A stretch of 64,000 nucleotides of DNA from Sclerodactyla briareus (taxonomy: Eukaryota > Echinodermata > Holothuroidea > Dendrochirotida > Sclerodactylidae), in NCBI GenBank assembly GCA_026419785.1, contig JAODTK010000333.1:62001-126000 (forward strand), written 5' to 3'. Shown piece by piece: positions 48,421 through 59,290 of the stretch. A program made the translations under genes and the position numbers. Each line of letters opens with the position of its first letter. Within the stretch, counting starts at the first letter, position 1. A model generated the notes under the pieces. It made no database searches, was not told the DNA's origin, and was given only the letters and a program-made list of their open reading frames with translations.

Positions 48421-50499
48421 GTGAGTATACTTTCTAATATCCTCCGTTTTGTGAGAGTCTGAAATTTGTGGAGCAGTTGCCATGTTAATGTTCATAATCA
48501 ACCCGTAGGGCGCCCACGCCTGGCCTAAGTTTGGTGGTTGTTAAATTGGCTTGAGACAATTTCTGCTTCTTATTATGGGAGCCGATGATGCATGACTGCA
48601 TTTCTACAGTCGTGCATGTCCAACCATTAGGTGGTAGATCGTACCATTAGGTGGTAGATCGTACCATTAGGTGGTAGATCATAACCAAAACACTCAGTGG
48701 TAGTGGTTCTTATGCGCAACCGTGAAACCCCAAACTCAGTGCCCGCCATTTATCCCCAACAAGCCTCAAATAGGTTAAATCTCCAAACAGGGGCTAAGGT
48801 AACATTATTAATCCCCCGTCCTGTATTGAAGATTGCTTCTCACTCCTGCATGACAAGAGGACATGCAGATATAGAACCAATCACTAGGGCTCCACCGATA
48901 ATCGGATCGGACATCGGCAGAGCATCGGCAGAGCAATCCACTGAATTTACCGATGTTTCGTATAATAACTAAGTCTCCACACGCACCCATAACTGCCGTA
49001 AACAGAGGTGCAAGCTTGCACAGTTGCAGTACAAGCCAGATAGCACACAAGTTAGGGTTAAACCCCAATAGCCCGCAGTAGTCAGATCACTTGCTAACTA
49101 TTTTCATGACAAATCACATATATACAGTCCTGAAAAAATCAGGCCTAATCAATAATTTTCTGAAAACCAACTTGCTAACTTACTTTGGGCGCAAACATCG
49201 CTACGATAAAGTGGTAAACAACATCGCTAAATTTTTGAAGCACGCGAAATGTGATTATTTCAGAGCAGCACTGACTAGGGCTGTTGTACTGAGTATTGAA
49301 GGGTAGGCCAGACATCGCGATATTTTTGGAGCACCTAAAATGTAATCATTTCAGTGGCAGCGCATGTGACAATGAGTTTCAGTTATTACATGAATAATTA
49401 GCCCGTAAACGCTAGTAAAACACATACTAGTGATCAAATCGCTCCCAAATATCCAGTTTTCTTTATGAAAAATGTTCAGCTTATATCATGATATGCAATC
49501 AAATTGTTGTATCAGTAATTCCTTTAGAATGGCTTACAATTGAAGGGTGTGGGTGCCCACTTCTGCGTAAGAGGTTCTCTATGAGCATACATTAACCCAA
49601 TGGAACCAAACAATGGTCATATATGTACATATTACTAGTTCATGCCGTCCATCATTGGATCAGCTCGGCCCGATGTTGGAAAGGAAAACATGGCTATTCG
49701 GTAGAGAGCCCTACCAACCGCCCTTATCCCGCCCCCCTCTTTTCTCCAAAAAAATTGTTCAGAATACTCCAGACTTGTTCTGGACTGAAATTTACAACTG
49801 TGCTGCTTATGGCCCATGGGTTAAATTTGAACCGAGTACTTTTTGAAGTCATATTGAATTACTACCCTTGGCATGCCTGTAAGCATTATGGACATGGTCC
49901 ATGGACATGGCTGTATTTGACCATGGCCAACATTTCCTCCCCATTGTCTCGAGAGCCCTCGCTAGCCAATTGTGATGTTATGGTACAGGATGAGAATCCA
50001 AACAAAGCATGACTGGATATTTATTGATGGTTGTAAGTCTCTGATGTTGATTGTTACCAGGATCAGAAGAACACATTTTATTTCTTGAAGTTACAGGTGC
50101 TTAGGTTAGAAATGCCAAGGTGTGGTAAGGCAGAAATGATTATCAAACTAATTATGTAGTTGATCCATAAGTCAGTATTTCAATAGGCTTCAACAGTTGC
50201 TGTTACAGCTGGTCCCACGGCACTTTCACGATTTGGTGGCAGCCTAAACATTTGCGCTGTGTGCAAACACCAAGTCAGTATTGCATTCTCAAAATGTGGG
50301 AGAGGGACGTTGCCCACATGCTGCCGTAATGTTCTGAAAACTCTGTGTTCAACCCCCAAAATTTATGTACCCAACTCAAAAAACAGTTTGAACAAAAACG
50401 GTAGTGAGAAATCTGACCAATCGACCTCCAGATGATTGGGCCTCACTTCAGGGTCTATAATTATTGTAACAATCTTCGCTTCTTTCCTCCGTGTTCAGC
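48421..50499 (+). other. RasGEF1 intron between exons 6 and 7
   Basis: Contains the 20-bp triple repeat at 48622-48680. A hAT-like end (ACTAGGGCTCCACCGATAAT with CGGATCGG) lies at about 48885-48925; its partner end was not found. No coding recognised. Confidence 0.55.
48622..48680 (+). repeat. Three tandem copies of a 20-bp unit
   Basis: CCATTAGGTGGTAGATCGTA is repeated at 48624, 48644 and 48664 (the last copy ends ATCATA). Confidence 0.92.
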
Positions 50500-50690
50500 A
50501 AAAATTCCAGGACTTCAAGAAGACAAGGAACCTAGAAGCCTACGTAGAGTGGTTTCACGGCTGAGCTACCTGGTGGCTACGGAGGTCGCATGCATATCAG
50601 AAGAACACAGAGCAAAGCTCATCGAGTACTTCATAGACGTGGCAAGGGAATGCTTCAATGTCGGCAACTTCAACTCGCTCATGGCATAAT
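50500..50690 (+). CDS. RASGEF1: RasGEF1-family exon 7 (CDC25 core, NFNSLMA block)
   Basis: The acceptor is CGTGTTCAG and the donor AT|GTGAGT, phase 2. The frame opens QKFQDFKKTRNLEAYVEWFH, matching KKTRNLEAYVEWF. After a missing base in TTTCACGGCTG it continues RLSYLVATEV and AKLIEYFIDVARECFNVGNF NSLMA, nearly identical to vertebrate RLSYLVATEI and RMIEYFIDVARECFNIGNFNSLMA. NFNS is a diagnostic structural block of CDC25 domains. A second missing base (GCATAAT instead of GCA-ATA-AT) creates a false stop just before the donor. Without these two losses the exon is full length. Confidence 0.93.
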
Positions 50691-51660
50691 GTGAGTGCTT
50701 GCTGCTACAGTGTCATATTTTAGCGTATTTTAATGAATGCAAGCCTTGGGGTGGGAGGGGGATCTACTAGGTTATTTGATTACTTTCTTTGCAGTTCAAG
50801 GTTTGAATCCACAGCCCTTGATACTGTGAATACTCTCAAGGTGCAATCGTAGAGAAACCACAATGTAACGAAGGGAGGGGTACGGCTAGAAAAAAGCCAC
50901 TTGGTTGTTCTCCCCACACCCACATTAGGGCAAGTTTTGTTTTTTTTTGGTCCCCCAAGCTTGTCCCCTTAGAGGTGAATTTAACAGTGAATCAAACCCT
51001 GTAGCTATACGATGTGTGGAGCTTCTCAGAGGGCACATCACAAACATGTATTTCCACCTACCGTGTGGAGAACCTGTTGACTACAAGCACAGCTTGTTCT
51101 ATGCATTGGCATATACCGTAAGGAACGGACTTGGGGATTGTAATATGGTGGTGGGTTATTTTGTATTCTGAAGAAAAGAAGATTCACACCAGAAGAAGTT
51201 GCTTTAGGACAGAACACAACAACTTCTCCTGTAGGAATATTTTCGTCGAGCAGCCAGAAAAGTAAAGCAGGCAGTCGAGCAACCCACGTTCTTGCTTCGG
51301 CCTAATTAAATTGTTGGCCTAATTGAATTGGAAGGTGTAGAACATCATAATCTGTATGCAGGTCATAGTGTTGGAAATAGGCTACTGCCAGTAGCCCACA
51401 TGTTTCAATCAAGTTTTGTTTTTGTGTTCTGACAAATTGGCCTAAAATGGACAATACCTGAGGAGTCCATATCCAAGTTTTTGGTTGAGATATTCCAAAC
51501 AAAAAAATCACTGACCCGCCACTATTGTCAGGACTAATGCAGTACTATCGTTTGTTACACATCTCAACAGACAAATTTTCCTATTAATTTGTCCATACTT
51601 CTCACCTGAATCGGTACAACAGTTAACTAATGCTATCATTTCATACTTTTCATCTTTTCA
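50691..51660 (+). other. RasGEF1 intron between exons 7 and 8
   Basis: No recognisable element. The short open frames carry no family signal. Confidence 0.55.
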
Positions 51661-51742
51661 CTGTCTCAACCTGTGTCCTGTCGGGGGTTAATAAAGACTT
51701 GGGGGAAAGGTGAACATGGACAAGTTTGCACAGATCCTCGAG
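51661..51742 (+). CDS. RASGEF1: RasGEF1-family exon 8 (NMSPV.RLKKTW segment)
   Basis: Blocks NLCPV, LIKTWGK and VNMDKFAQILE correspond to vertebrate NMSPVSRLKKTWxKV..AKFDILE. They are in three frames: one base is missing after CCTGTC and one is extra in GGGGGAAAGG. The donor GAG|GTAAGC is good. The expected AG acceptor is not visible just upstream (the sequence reads TTTTCACTGTCTC), so the left edge is approximate and probably also affected by base loss. Confidence 0.78.
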
Positions 51743-52084
51743 GTAAGCAATTGATTTGGTCATTCAATAATCTGCCTTCCGCTCCCTACGTCTAACCAAT
51801 CAGCCGGCCTGTCTATACTGTCTAATCCCCCAGTACGATGTTTGTTCTTGGTCAACATGAAGACCCCGAGAATGTTTGCTAGTGCTTCTCTCCACATAAC
51901 TAGCTTCCTCATAGCTCTCTGCAAGATGATCCCAGCAGCCAAAGAACTTATTTGCTGTGACCGTATATGGGCACAGCCCCCTGGAGAGTGGTCATGACGC
52001 CTCAACCTTCATGAGAGCCTCTCCGCCATACACCATCCATAAACTACATTTTTTCCCACACAGAACATTATCAATCACCACTTG

Positions 52085-52260
52085 GATCCCCTCGCCTTTG
52101 AACCAGTCCCCACTTTAGAACCCCCCCTCCCCACTTTAGGCCTCCCTCCCCAGTTTTGGACCCCGTCCGCCCACTTTGTACCCCTCCCCATTTGATTTGA
52201 CGCCCTCCCCACTTTGGAACCCCCTGCCCGCTTTGGACCCCCTCCCCACTTTGAACCCTG
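52085..52260 (+). repeat. Diverged tandem repeat, CCCCACTTTGGACCCCCTC type
   Basis: About eight imperfect units of 18-22 bases share CCCCACTTT(G/A)GA(A/C)CCCC. Strand composition is strongly C-rich. Confidence 0.8.
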
Positions 52261-52504
52261 TCCCTAATTTTTTCTCTGGACCCCTGACAATTTTAAAACA
52301 CTATGTAGAGTTGGTAGCAGCTAATAAAATGTCCCCAATTGTGCTCTCGGGTTTCTCAGTGCTTCTGGGTAAGGATGGGGGAGTGGAGACGAACAGTGCC
52401 TTGCCCAAGGCACGTCTGAAACATGCCCGATGTCATTTCAAAATCAATTTTAAACTGATATAAGACCATACTGGAACCAGCCAGAGTTCCACGGGAGGTA
52501 ATTT

Positions 52505-53668
52505 GGTGGGCAATGTGCAGATTAGGGGTGGAAGACTGGCTGGTTTCAATGCGCAGTCATGTATGTGAATGTAAAATGTTCGTGTCAGGAGTTGACGCTT
52601 CTTTTAGTGACGTGTTCTATGATGAAGGTGGGCCGTGCCCAGGTTTAGGTGCTGTGCCCATTGCTGTTCCTTATGTTTTGACAGTTTTGTCGAGTGCGAT
52701 GATCTTTGTTTTGATTGCTGAAAGTATCGAGGAGTTAGCAAGAATTTAAGATTTGAAAAGATGGCATCGAGTGTAAGGGCCTTAAGGTTAACATGAGACC
52801 AAAGTTATGGTCAGTAGTGGTGACAGTTGTCCCGGCTATTAACTCAGAAATTGGCCCTGCTTCCGTTTGTAGAGAAGGATTGGGTAGTATCTGTTCATTG
52901 CAGTTCCCTGCAGACAACTGGGGGTTCAACAAAGACAGGTGCGCGGGGTCAGAGTAGTTTGAGTTCTGTTTTAGATTCCAAGTGTAAATACTGTAGAGGG
53001 GAGTTATTCGAGTCTCTCCTGAACAGACCAGAGTCCAGTTTCAATTGGGTTGGCAATCCCCTGAGTTTAGTGAAAAGTTCTGTTATTTTAGGCGATATGG
53101 TTAGTGTCAGGGGAGGTGTGGGGGAAGTTAGTGACTAGGTTGTGAGTTGGGTAAGAAGAGTTCAGAAAATTGTGTCCTGGCCACTCGCTCACTTCCAGGG
53201 CTGTTTTTCCTGTCTTCTTGCGTATGACGGGAGCGTCTTTGAGGCTTGTTGGAAGTGTAGTACTCTATGTAGTGAGACCATTGGGCAGTTAAAAGAGATT
53301 TGATTGGACCTCAAGAGAAATGATAAGAGGATTGATAAGAGGATTTGTGGAGTGACTTTACAGGATAGGAAATCTTCAATTGAGCTACGAGATCGCTTGG
53401 GTCTAGTAAATATTGTGACTGAGTCCGAAGTCACAGACGTTAGATGGTTCAGTCATGTTGATGGAGGATGCTAACTGGGTTAGAGGTTCCTAGAGAGATC
53501 ACAAGTACTGTAGTCATAGAAAGTAGGCCTTGGAGGACTTGGGATGAGGTTGTTCGTAGTGACCCTCGCTGCAAAGGTAATAGACGTGCCCTAGCCCAGA
53601 ATCGATTTGAGTGGAAGAGATTTGCCCATCAGAGTGCCCGTCTAACCTATGCTAGCATGGACTTCTGA
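52505..53668 (+). pseudogene. Decayed LINE reverse transcriptase fragment
   Basis: Blocks in order: CRLGVEDWLVSMRSHV with SFSDVFYDEGGPCPGLG; then LIAESIEELARI (the YADDL-following LLAES.EEL segment of LINE reverse transcriptases); and at the 3' end EVPREITSTVVIESRPWRTW DEVVRSD with AQNRFEWKRFAHQSARL. This is the typical C-terminal region (WDEVVRSDL...RLTHASM) of a widespread invertebrate LINE family, recognised by pattern only. The catalytic YADD is degraded and frames change repeatedly. It lies in sense orientation within a RasGEF1 intron. Confidence 0.8.
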
Positions 53669-53880
53669 CCTAAACTGTTTTATATGATGAGCCATGAAGC
53701 ATGTTCCTTTATAGCTATGAATAGTTTACTAAACTCATGAAATGAAAGTGTTGACATTAAACGGATCATAATTATTGACCCTGTAAACAATTGATTATTT
53801 TCTAGCGTCTCAACTATTTAGAACCAACTTTTTATTTAGTCATTTTGGATCCGATTATTTTATGTATTTATTTTTTCCAG

Positions 53881-54083
53881 CACCAATGGACCCACGTCCA
53901 ACTTCAAAGCCTTACGACAGTCGTCTTTGAAGGCAGCGAGCAGAGGGCCCTACCTCCCAGGACTGGGCCTGTGATAATATTGTCATACGCGTTCTTCAGC
54001 CTTCTCCCCCCCCATCAAGGACCTCTACTTCCTCAACGAGGGCTGTGCTAACAATGAGCCCCAACGGCCACATCAACTTCCAG
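53881..54083 (+). CDS. RASGEF1: RasGEF1-family exon 9 (CDC25, IKDLYFLNEG block)
   Basis: The acceptor is TTTTTTCCAG and the donor CAG|GTAACC, phase 0. Frame pieces read (H)Q-MDP, SNFKALRQSSLKAASRG, RTGPVIILSYAFFSLL, IKDLYFLNEGCANNEP and NGHINFQ. The vertebrate counterpart runs HQMDPSSNFYNYRTALRGAA...KIVIPFFSLLIKDIYFLNEGCANRLPNGHVNFE, so order and spacing are conserved. The breaks are an extra stretch of C (eight C before ATCAAGG), an extra C before AACGGCC and smaller shifts near ATGGACCC and GGCCTGTG. This is the most damaged exon. Confidence 0.85.
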
Positions 54084-54109
54084 GTAACCATTTGGTGATA
54101 TTGCCAGGT

Positions 54110-54375
54110 AGAGAAGGGTCCGCCTGGGCAGGGTCCCTGGTGGGCGCAGGCCTGGACCTGTGCAGGGTCCTGGATGGGTGCGGGCCTGGACCTGTGCAGG
54201 GTCCTGATGGGTGCAGGCCTGGACAGATGCGGTCCTGGATGGGTGGCGGGCCTGGACCTGTGTCAGGTCCGGGCAGGTGCTGGCCTGGACCTGTGCATAG
54301 TTCCTGGATGGGTGCAGGCCTTGGACCTGTGCATCGGTCCTGGATGGGTGGCGGACCTGAACCCTGTGCAGTGAA
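54110..54375 (+). repeat. G-rich minisatellite just inside a RasGEF1 intron
   Basis: About seven imperfect units of roughly 30-37 bases share GGTCCTGGATGGGTG, (C)AGGCCTGGACCTGTGCA. The array begins about 30 bases after the exon 9 donor. Open frames through it are repeat-driven and not coding. Confidence 0.88.
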
Positions 54376-55226
54376 GCGTGATTTGTTTGGAATTGAGGGA
54401 GAGGGGGTATGACCTGAAAGTGAATGGGCTATCCAATAATAACTGTGGGATGATATCCCTCCCCCCGGATTGCTTTTGTAACTCCTCCAGGTGAAGGAGA
54501 GGATGGTGAAGATAGCTAGACAACCTTGAGCAATTAGGTAGTCCTATACTCTGATTTTCAGAGGGAAGGATTGATTCCCTCAAGGTCAATGCCTGGACCC
54601 TTTCAGGTCTGTCATTCGTTCATCCTATTTGACGGAAAAATGTGTGGCTGCCGTTTTCCCAGGAACCCAAATGTAGTGCTAGGTAATCTGACAAACTTTG
54701 CATGAACTATGCAGACTGGCTAGCCTCATCATCACAGCAACTGCCAACTTTCAAGCTCATCATTTTAAATTTCTCGATGAGTGGTCAGCAGATAAAATTT
54801 CTGATTAGTCACCAGTGCCAAAAGTTAGAGAAATTGCACTCAGTTTTCATTGCAGCCGAATGGGCCAAACCATAACTTTTGCCAAGATATAGGACTGTCC
54901 GCATTTCTGTAAAGAAGGAATGAGAATAGCTATTCTAAATAATAGTAAAGGACTGGGTGGGCTATCTTCCCCAATAGTAAAAGGGGAGGGGGGAGTTAAA
55001 GGGGAGGGGGGAGTTAAAGGGGAGGGGGAGGAGACTGTAGAAGAACAGGGTAAGCTGTAAAACAAATGACAATCCTTCGCTGTTCAGCCATATTTATGGC
55101 AGGCATTTCAATGTTGACATGAATAAAAGCACAAAGTATACTGAGATTTGTCAGTCATGAATAATATTTCTCTTATTTTTCCTCAAACAACTGTTAACAA
55201 CATTATTTATCTATCTCCATTTACAG
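54376..55226 (+). other. RasGEF1 intron between exons 9 and 10, remainder
   Basis: Contains three tandem copies of AGTTAAAGGGGAGGGGGG at about 54972-55030. Nothing else recognised. Confidence 0.6.
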
Positions 55227-55350
55227 AAATTTTGGCAGCTAGCCAAGCAGGTGACAGATTTCATGACGTGGAAGAACGTAGACTGTCCGTATCCTCGCGA
55301 GAGGCAAACCTTAAATTATTTGCTTACAGCACCAGTATTCTCCGAAAATT
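55227..55350 (+). CDS. RASGEF1: RasGEF1-family exon 10 (KFW.LAKQV end of CDC25)
   Basis: Forty-one intact codons read KFWQLAKQVTDFMTWKNVDC PYPRERQTLNYLLTAPVFSE N; the vertebrate counterpart is KFWELAKQVSEFMTWKQVECPFERDRKVLQYLLTVPVFSED. It begins at acceptor CCATTTACAG in phase 0 and ends AATT|GTGAGT in phase 1. No frame damage. It forms the C-terminal helices of the catalytic domain. Confidence 0.95.
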
Positions 55351-56360
55351 GTGAGTACATCATAAGAAATCAACAATTATCAGAATCAATACCAGAATCA
55401 ATTAGTTCAGTGGAGTCATGGGCTTTTAAACCTTGCTGCTGTAGTTTGCAAGGTTTACAAACTTGTATGCTGTGTGGTGAGTGAAATTACAAACAATGTA
55501 AATTATGTAATCCGTTTGTCTGTATTGTGTCGAAAGTGGCATCACATAGTATGGCACATTCGTGTCATACGTCCTTCAATCTAACTATTCTCAGAATATC
55601 TACCTGTCTAGGTGATATGATAAACCTGATGCACTTCCGTCACAAATCAAGGTATTAAATGCTATCTAAGTCTTCAGTTCCCCACTCGATCATCCTTGTG
55701 AGAAATGCTGCAAAGTTGCTGCGAAAACATGATCCATATGATGTATATAGTCCAGTAATGACTCAACTCTACCAACCTGGCACTCTGCAACGACTGGAAG
55801 AAGCTGGAATATGATAGGCGGCAATTCAAATTGGGGGTATGTTGATGATAAAGTATAACTGTGGAGGCATCCTATTCCTAACCTCTCCTTGTACAGGGTC
55901 ATTAAAGGAAAACAACACTTTTTTTTTATCACCACGTCTGGAATTGCGTGATTATGAGTCAGTTCCTGCATAGGATCAGGGTTACAGTTCTTGAGATCGA
56001 TGAACATTTTGATGCAGTTGGTACTCGTATAGAAGTCAATTTTGTAAGTCTCACATTACCAGGGAAGCTTCACCAGAGTCAGAGCACCCCCTCCACAAAG
56101 GTGTTTCCTGATAGGCTGCTTATACTGCTAGGGTTGAAGAATTAGTCGGTATTAGAGGTAGCCCTAATCAGCCATTCAGGGAAGTTCTGTTCCAGAGTAT
56201 GTGCACATTGCCTTCTGCCAAAGAAGAACAACACATTTTTCTGAGAAATCTTGTAGTGCTCTGTGGAATATAATTGACACTGGATATGATAATGTGGAGT
56301 CAGCTTGTGAGAGGACCCCTACAAAGACAGTCAGCTATAACCATCTTTCTCTTCTTTCTG
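55351..56360 (+). other. RasGEF1 intron between exons 10 and 11
   Basis: No recognised element. Confidence 0.55.
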
Positions 56361-56444
56361 ACACCTTACACCCCTGGGCACTCCTTGAAAGTGGAGAACC
56401 CAGAGTCTGACATGGAAAGAGTCCAGTACAAGAGCCTCAAGTAA
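56361..56444 (+). CDS. RASGEF1: RasGEF1-family exon 11, probable C-terminal exon
   Basis: The frame VENPESDMERVQYKSLK corresponds to vertebrate ASYESEGPENHIEKDRWKSLR, the last conserved block of the family. Upstream bases (ACACCTTACACCCCTGGGCA) fit the preceding residues only with small indels, and the expected AG acceptor reads CTG. After SLK the sequence is AAGTAAGTC. This is either a TAA stop (56442-56444), giving a protein about seven residues shorter than vertebrate RasGEF1, or a GTAAGT donor at 56441 leading to a further exon. Confidence 0.72.
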   Translation, partial: TPYTPGHSLKVENPESDMERVQYKSLK

Positions 56445-59078
56445 GTCATAGTCATCTTCATTATTAAAAATTTCTAGGCTTCCATATGAGGCCTCTATCA
56501 ATCACCGTCCTCATAGACTTTTTTCAGATATGATTAGTGACTCATCAAACCTGTCTTATATGGTGCACACCTTCTGTTGCTCACTATTAGAATTCAAGTG
56601 TATCACTCTGCTGTGTTCCCTGAGGCTTCCCGATAGGGCTTCCACATATGGCACTCAGTACTTTGGTCCCCACTTTCACAGCTGGGTAGCGTGAGATATT
56701 CAAGGATCCATTGATCTTTTATCTGAAGTTCTACTGAGCTAATCCACATCCATATTGCTGTCTTTGAGGCAATGTTACAAAATTCTGAAATGGGCAAAAA
56801 ATGTTTGTCCACCTACAGTTTCTAGGCGGGGGGACGGCGATAGAATTGACTATAACTACACCACTCTACTACATTATTTTGCACCTGTAGTGTCAACATA
56901 TTAATAATTTTTTGTAAATAATTTTGTCTCTCCCATAATCATCATAGCATAGTTTAAGAATATTGAGCAAGCTATCGTTTTCCCAAAACTAGCATAATCT
57001 TCCCGAACGGTTTTGCTCCAAACTGTTTAACGCATGCGTATGATGAATCTCAAATTTGAATCATTGGGACAGCTCAGGAATCAGTTGTTCATATCTGTTT
57101 CCTGTGCGTAGGGTAAGGGTCTTCAGGAAAGAATGGCCTGTATAAGATTGTCTTATATTGGCTCAGGATGGTGCATTCACTAACCCACATAGGAAACTGT
57201 ACACGTGCCGACAGAACATGCACAAATGGTTGTTACTATAGTTTGTTAAATTTGACTTTGCCCAGCTCTCTGAGCCTGGATGAGTAACAGTTTCTTTTTC
57301 TCCTCCCTATTTTCTTAGGCTCCAGTGCGAGGAGGTGAATAAATAGCCTACCACGAAAGAATACCTGGGAACAGGAAAAATCGGCTGGACCTCCTACCAG
57401 CCTACCACGAACGAATACCCGGAACAGAAAAGACCGGCTGGACCTCCTACCGGGAATGGGAAGCATGAACCCTTAGTGCACCATCCATAAATGTCAGCAC
57501 TCGATCATGGAGCAACATGCAAAGTGGATACAGGCACCTAGCTGCCACCCCACTTGTTTGTTCCAGGGTTTGTCACGAACTTTAGTTTGAGAAGGGCAAG
57601 GAATTTTGAAATATTTTAAAAAAGTTCCAGATGCAATCTGGTGCTACATTTGCTCTTTATGGGAGTGAAAATATGCACAAGTTCACATTTTGGTCAACGC
57701 CACTGTCTGTCGCCAGGCAATCTCGAAGGAAGGCGACCAGGCCATAGAGCCCTCACCTTTACTCTTGAGGTCCTGCAAGGTTATATAGTACAACGTGCTT
57801 GTTTGGCCACCCCAGAATGTTTTTTATTACCACCCCACCCCCTCTTCTGGGGGTTGGGTAGTTTGGACGTGTGTGTGTTTGTGTCACTAAGACTTTAGCC
57901 AGGTGGGGTCAGAGCGTTCGAAAGACTCACTCCCTAATGTTGAAAGGTGCGCTTCCCCAGCCCCAATCCGATATGCGGAGATTATGAAATATATTCCTGA
58001 ACCTGAATTCAGATCAAGTCCCAGCACGACCATTCTTCTTCTTCATATTAATTGGTGTTTACCATGGTTTCATTGGCGAACACCTAGGTTAATCACGACC
58101 ACCCCTTCCACATTTGTTGGCTATGGGCCTGGTAACATACCTAAATGAAACAATTGAAATGAAGGGGAACTGGTATTACCAAATATTCCCTATTTGCAAA
58201 CTATTGTCCTCAAATTTGCACATGGAATTGGATGTATGACAGTAGTGTCTTTATCTCGCTTGCCAACATTTTTGTGCTTGAAGGAAAATAGGGAAATAAA
58301 GTTGTCCTTGACATGGTTGGGCACAGCAGCATTCGGAAATGAATGCAAAATCTAGTATTTTTCTCTTATATTCAGAAATGGGATAGGGCTCCTCGTAATA
58401 TGCTTCGCTATTATAGAGCAAAAACTCACGAGGTGTGCATGTGACATTAGCTAGCTAGTAGGGCAAGTGCATCCGCCTCAATCTTGCCCATGGGGAAGCC
58501 CTACTTGGCACTATAGATCATCAGTCCCAGAGATATTGTTTTCTACCCAAGGACATGTTTAATACTAGGAGTTAACTGATAAAGAGTTAAAAAGCTGGCT
58601 ATGCTGAGCCTATATTTCTATCTACAAAGAGAAGCGAGGAATATGGGGGCCCACCATGTTATTTTCAATACTTTAAGTGAAATCAATCATTCTCTTGGCA
58701 GTAGAATGGAACAGTCATTTAATTACACATAGCAATTCTCTCTCAGTATATCACCCTGTAGTCATCCACACAGCACTACTTGTGATTGAGCGGCTAATTT
58801 GAACCGTGTTGAGTTTTAAATTAGTGGACCGCCTATGGCTGCAATAAGAATCTGAATCGAAATTGCAGGCCAAATCCACACTGCAGCTTTCTATACCTTA
58901 CTAGTTTCTTGTGAGACAGACAGGCTGACCATGTTCACAGGGAAATAATTAAAATAGTCATATGTTGCATGTGCACGGTTCTGGTTCTGTCAGGTATCAG
59001 GTTATCGTGCGGCACCATACAATATTCGCCATTATGATGTAGCAGATTGATTACCATACTGATCCCCTACTTTTAGGG
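56445..59078. other. Downstream region with possible RasGEF1 3' exon sites
   Basis: No conserved coding recognised. A possible phase-matching acceptor lies at TTTTCTTAG|GCTCCAG (about 57319), giving LQCEEVNK then a stop; this is speculative. A two-copy repeat of about 52 bases, sharing AGCCTACCACGAA and GGCTGGACCTCCTACC, lies at 57344-57450. Confidence 0.3.
57344..57450 (+). repeat. Two tandem copies of a ~52-bp unit
   Basis: AGCCTACCACGAAAGAATAC ... CGGCTGGACCTCCTACC is repeated as AGCCTACCACGAACGAATAC ... CGGCTGGACCTCCTACC. Confidence 0.85.
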
Positions 59079-59079
59079 A

Positions 59080-59290
59080 AAGTACATTTTCCGTGTTTCC
59101 TGGCCGATCTCCCAGACTGCTAATAATGGGAGAAAACAAGTGGATGCCTACTGTGAGTTGCCCTGGAGCATGAAGTTTCCTGCCAGTCACAATCCAAGGA
59201 TTCCCAACTGGAGTGCTACTATCACATGACCACCACAGACACCGAGGGAAACATGAAAGGGTTGATGTTCAACGTTTTAAAAAATAAACA
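59080..59290 (+). other. Possible terminal exon with poly-A signal, unassigned
   Basis: A TTTTAG acceptor near 59078 is followed by an open frame of about 50 codons (GKYIFRVSWPISQTANNGRK then QVDAYCELPW) ending in TGA near 59228. An AATAAA-type signal (AAAAATAAAC) lies near 59280. In the phase left by RasGEF1 exon 11's possible donor a shorter frame (ESTFSVFPGRSPRLLIMGEN K...) is open instead. Either could be a 3' exon of RasGEF1 or of another gene; neither matches a family I know. Confidence 0.25.

Larger units (their letters stand above)
51743..53880 (+). other. RasGEF1 intron between exons 8 and 9
   Basis: Holds a short CCCCACTTT-type tandem repeat (52085-52260) and a decayed LINE fragment (52505-53668). 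It ends at the acceptor TTTTTTCCAG. Confidence 0.65.

Noticed and set aside
50681-50690. In-frame stop (GCATAA) at the end of RasGEF1 exon 7
   Set aside because: One missing base in GCA-ATA-AT explains it. The family has AII across this junction and a good donor follows at once.
54092-54412. A 106-codon open frame rich in GLDLCR/GPGP repeats
   Set aside because: It is a translation of the G-rich minisatellite downstream of exon 9.
36334-56444. Programmed frameshifting as an explanation for the broken frames
   Set aside because: The slip sites share no common heptamer or stop context, sit at many places in two unrelated genes, and include both losses and gains, which fits sequence error better.
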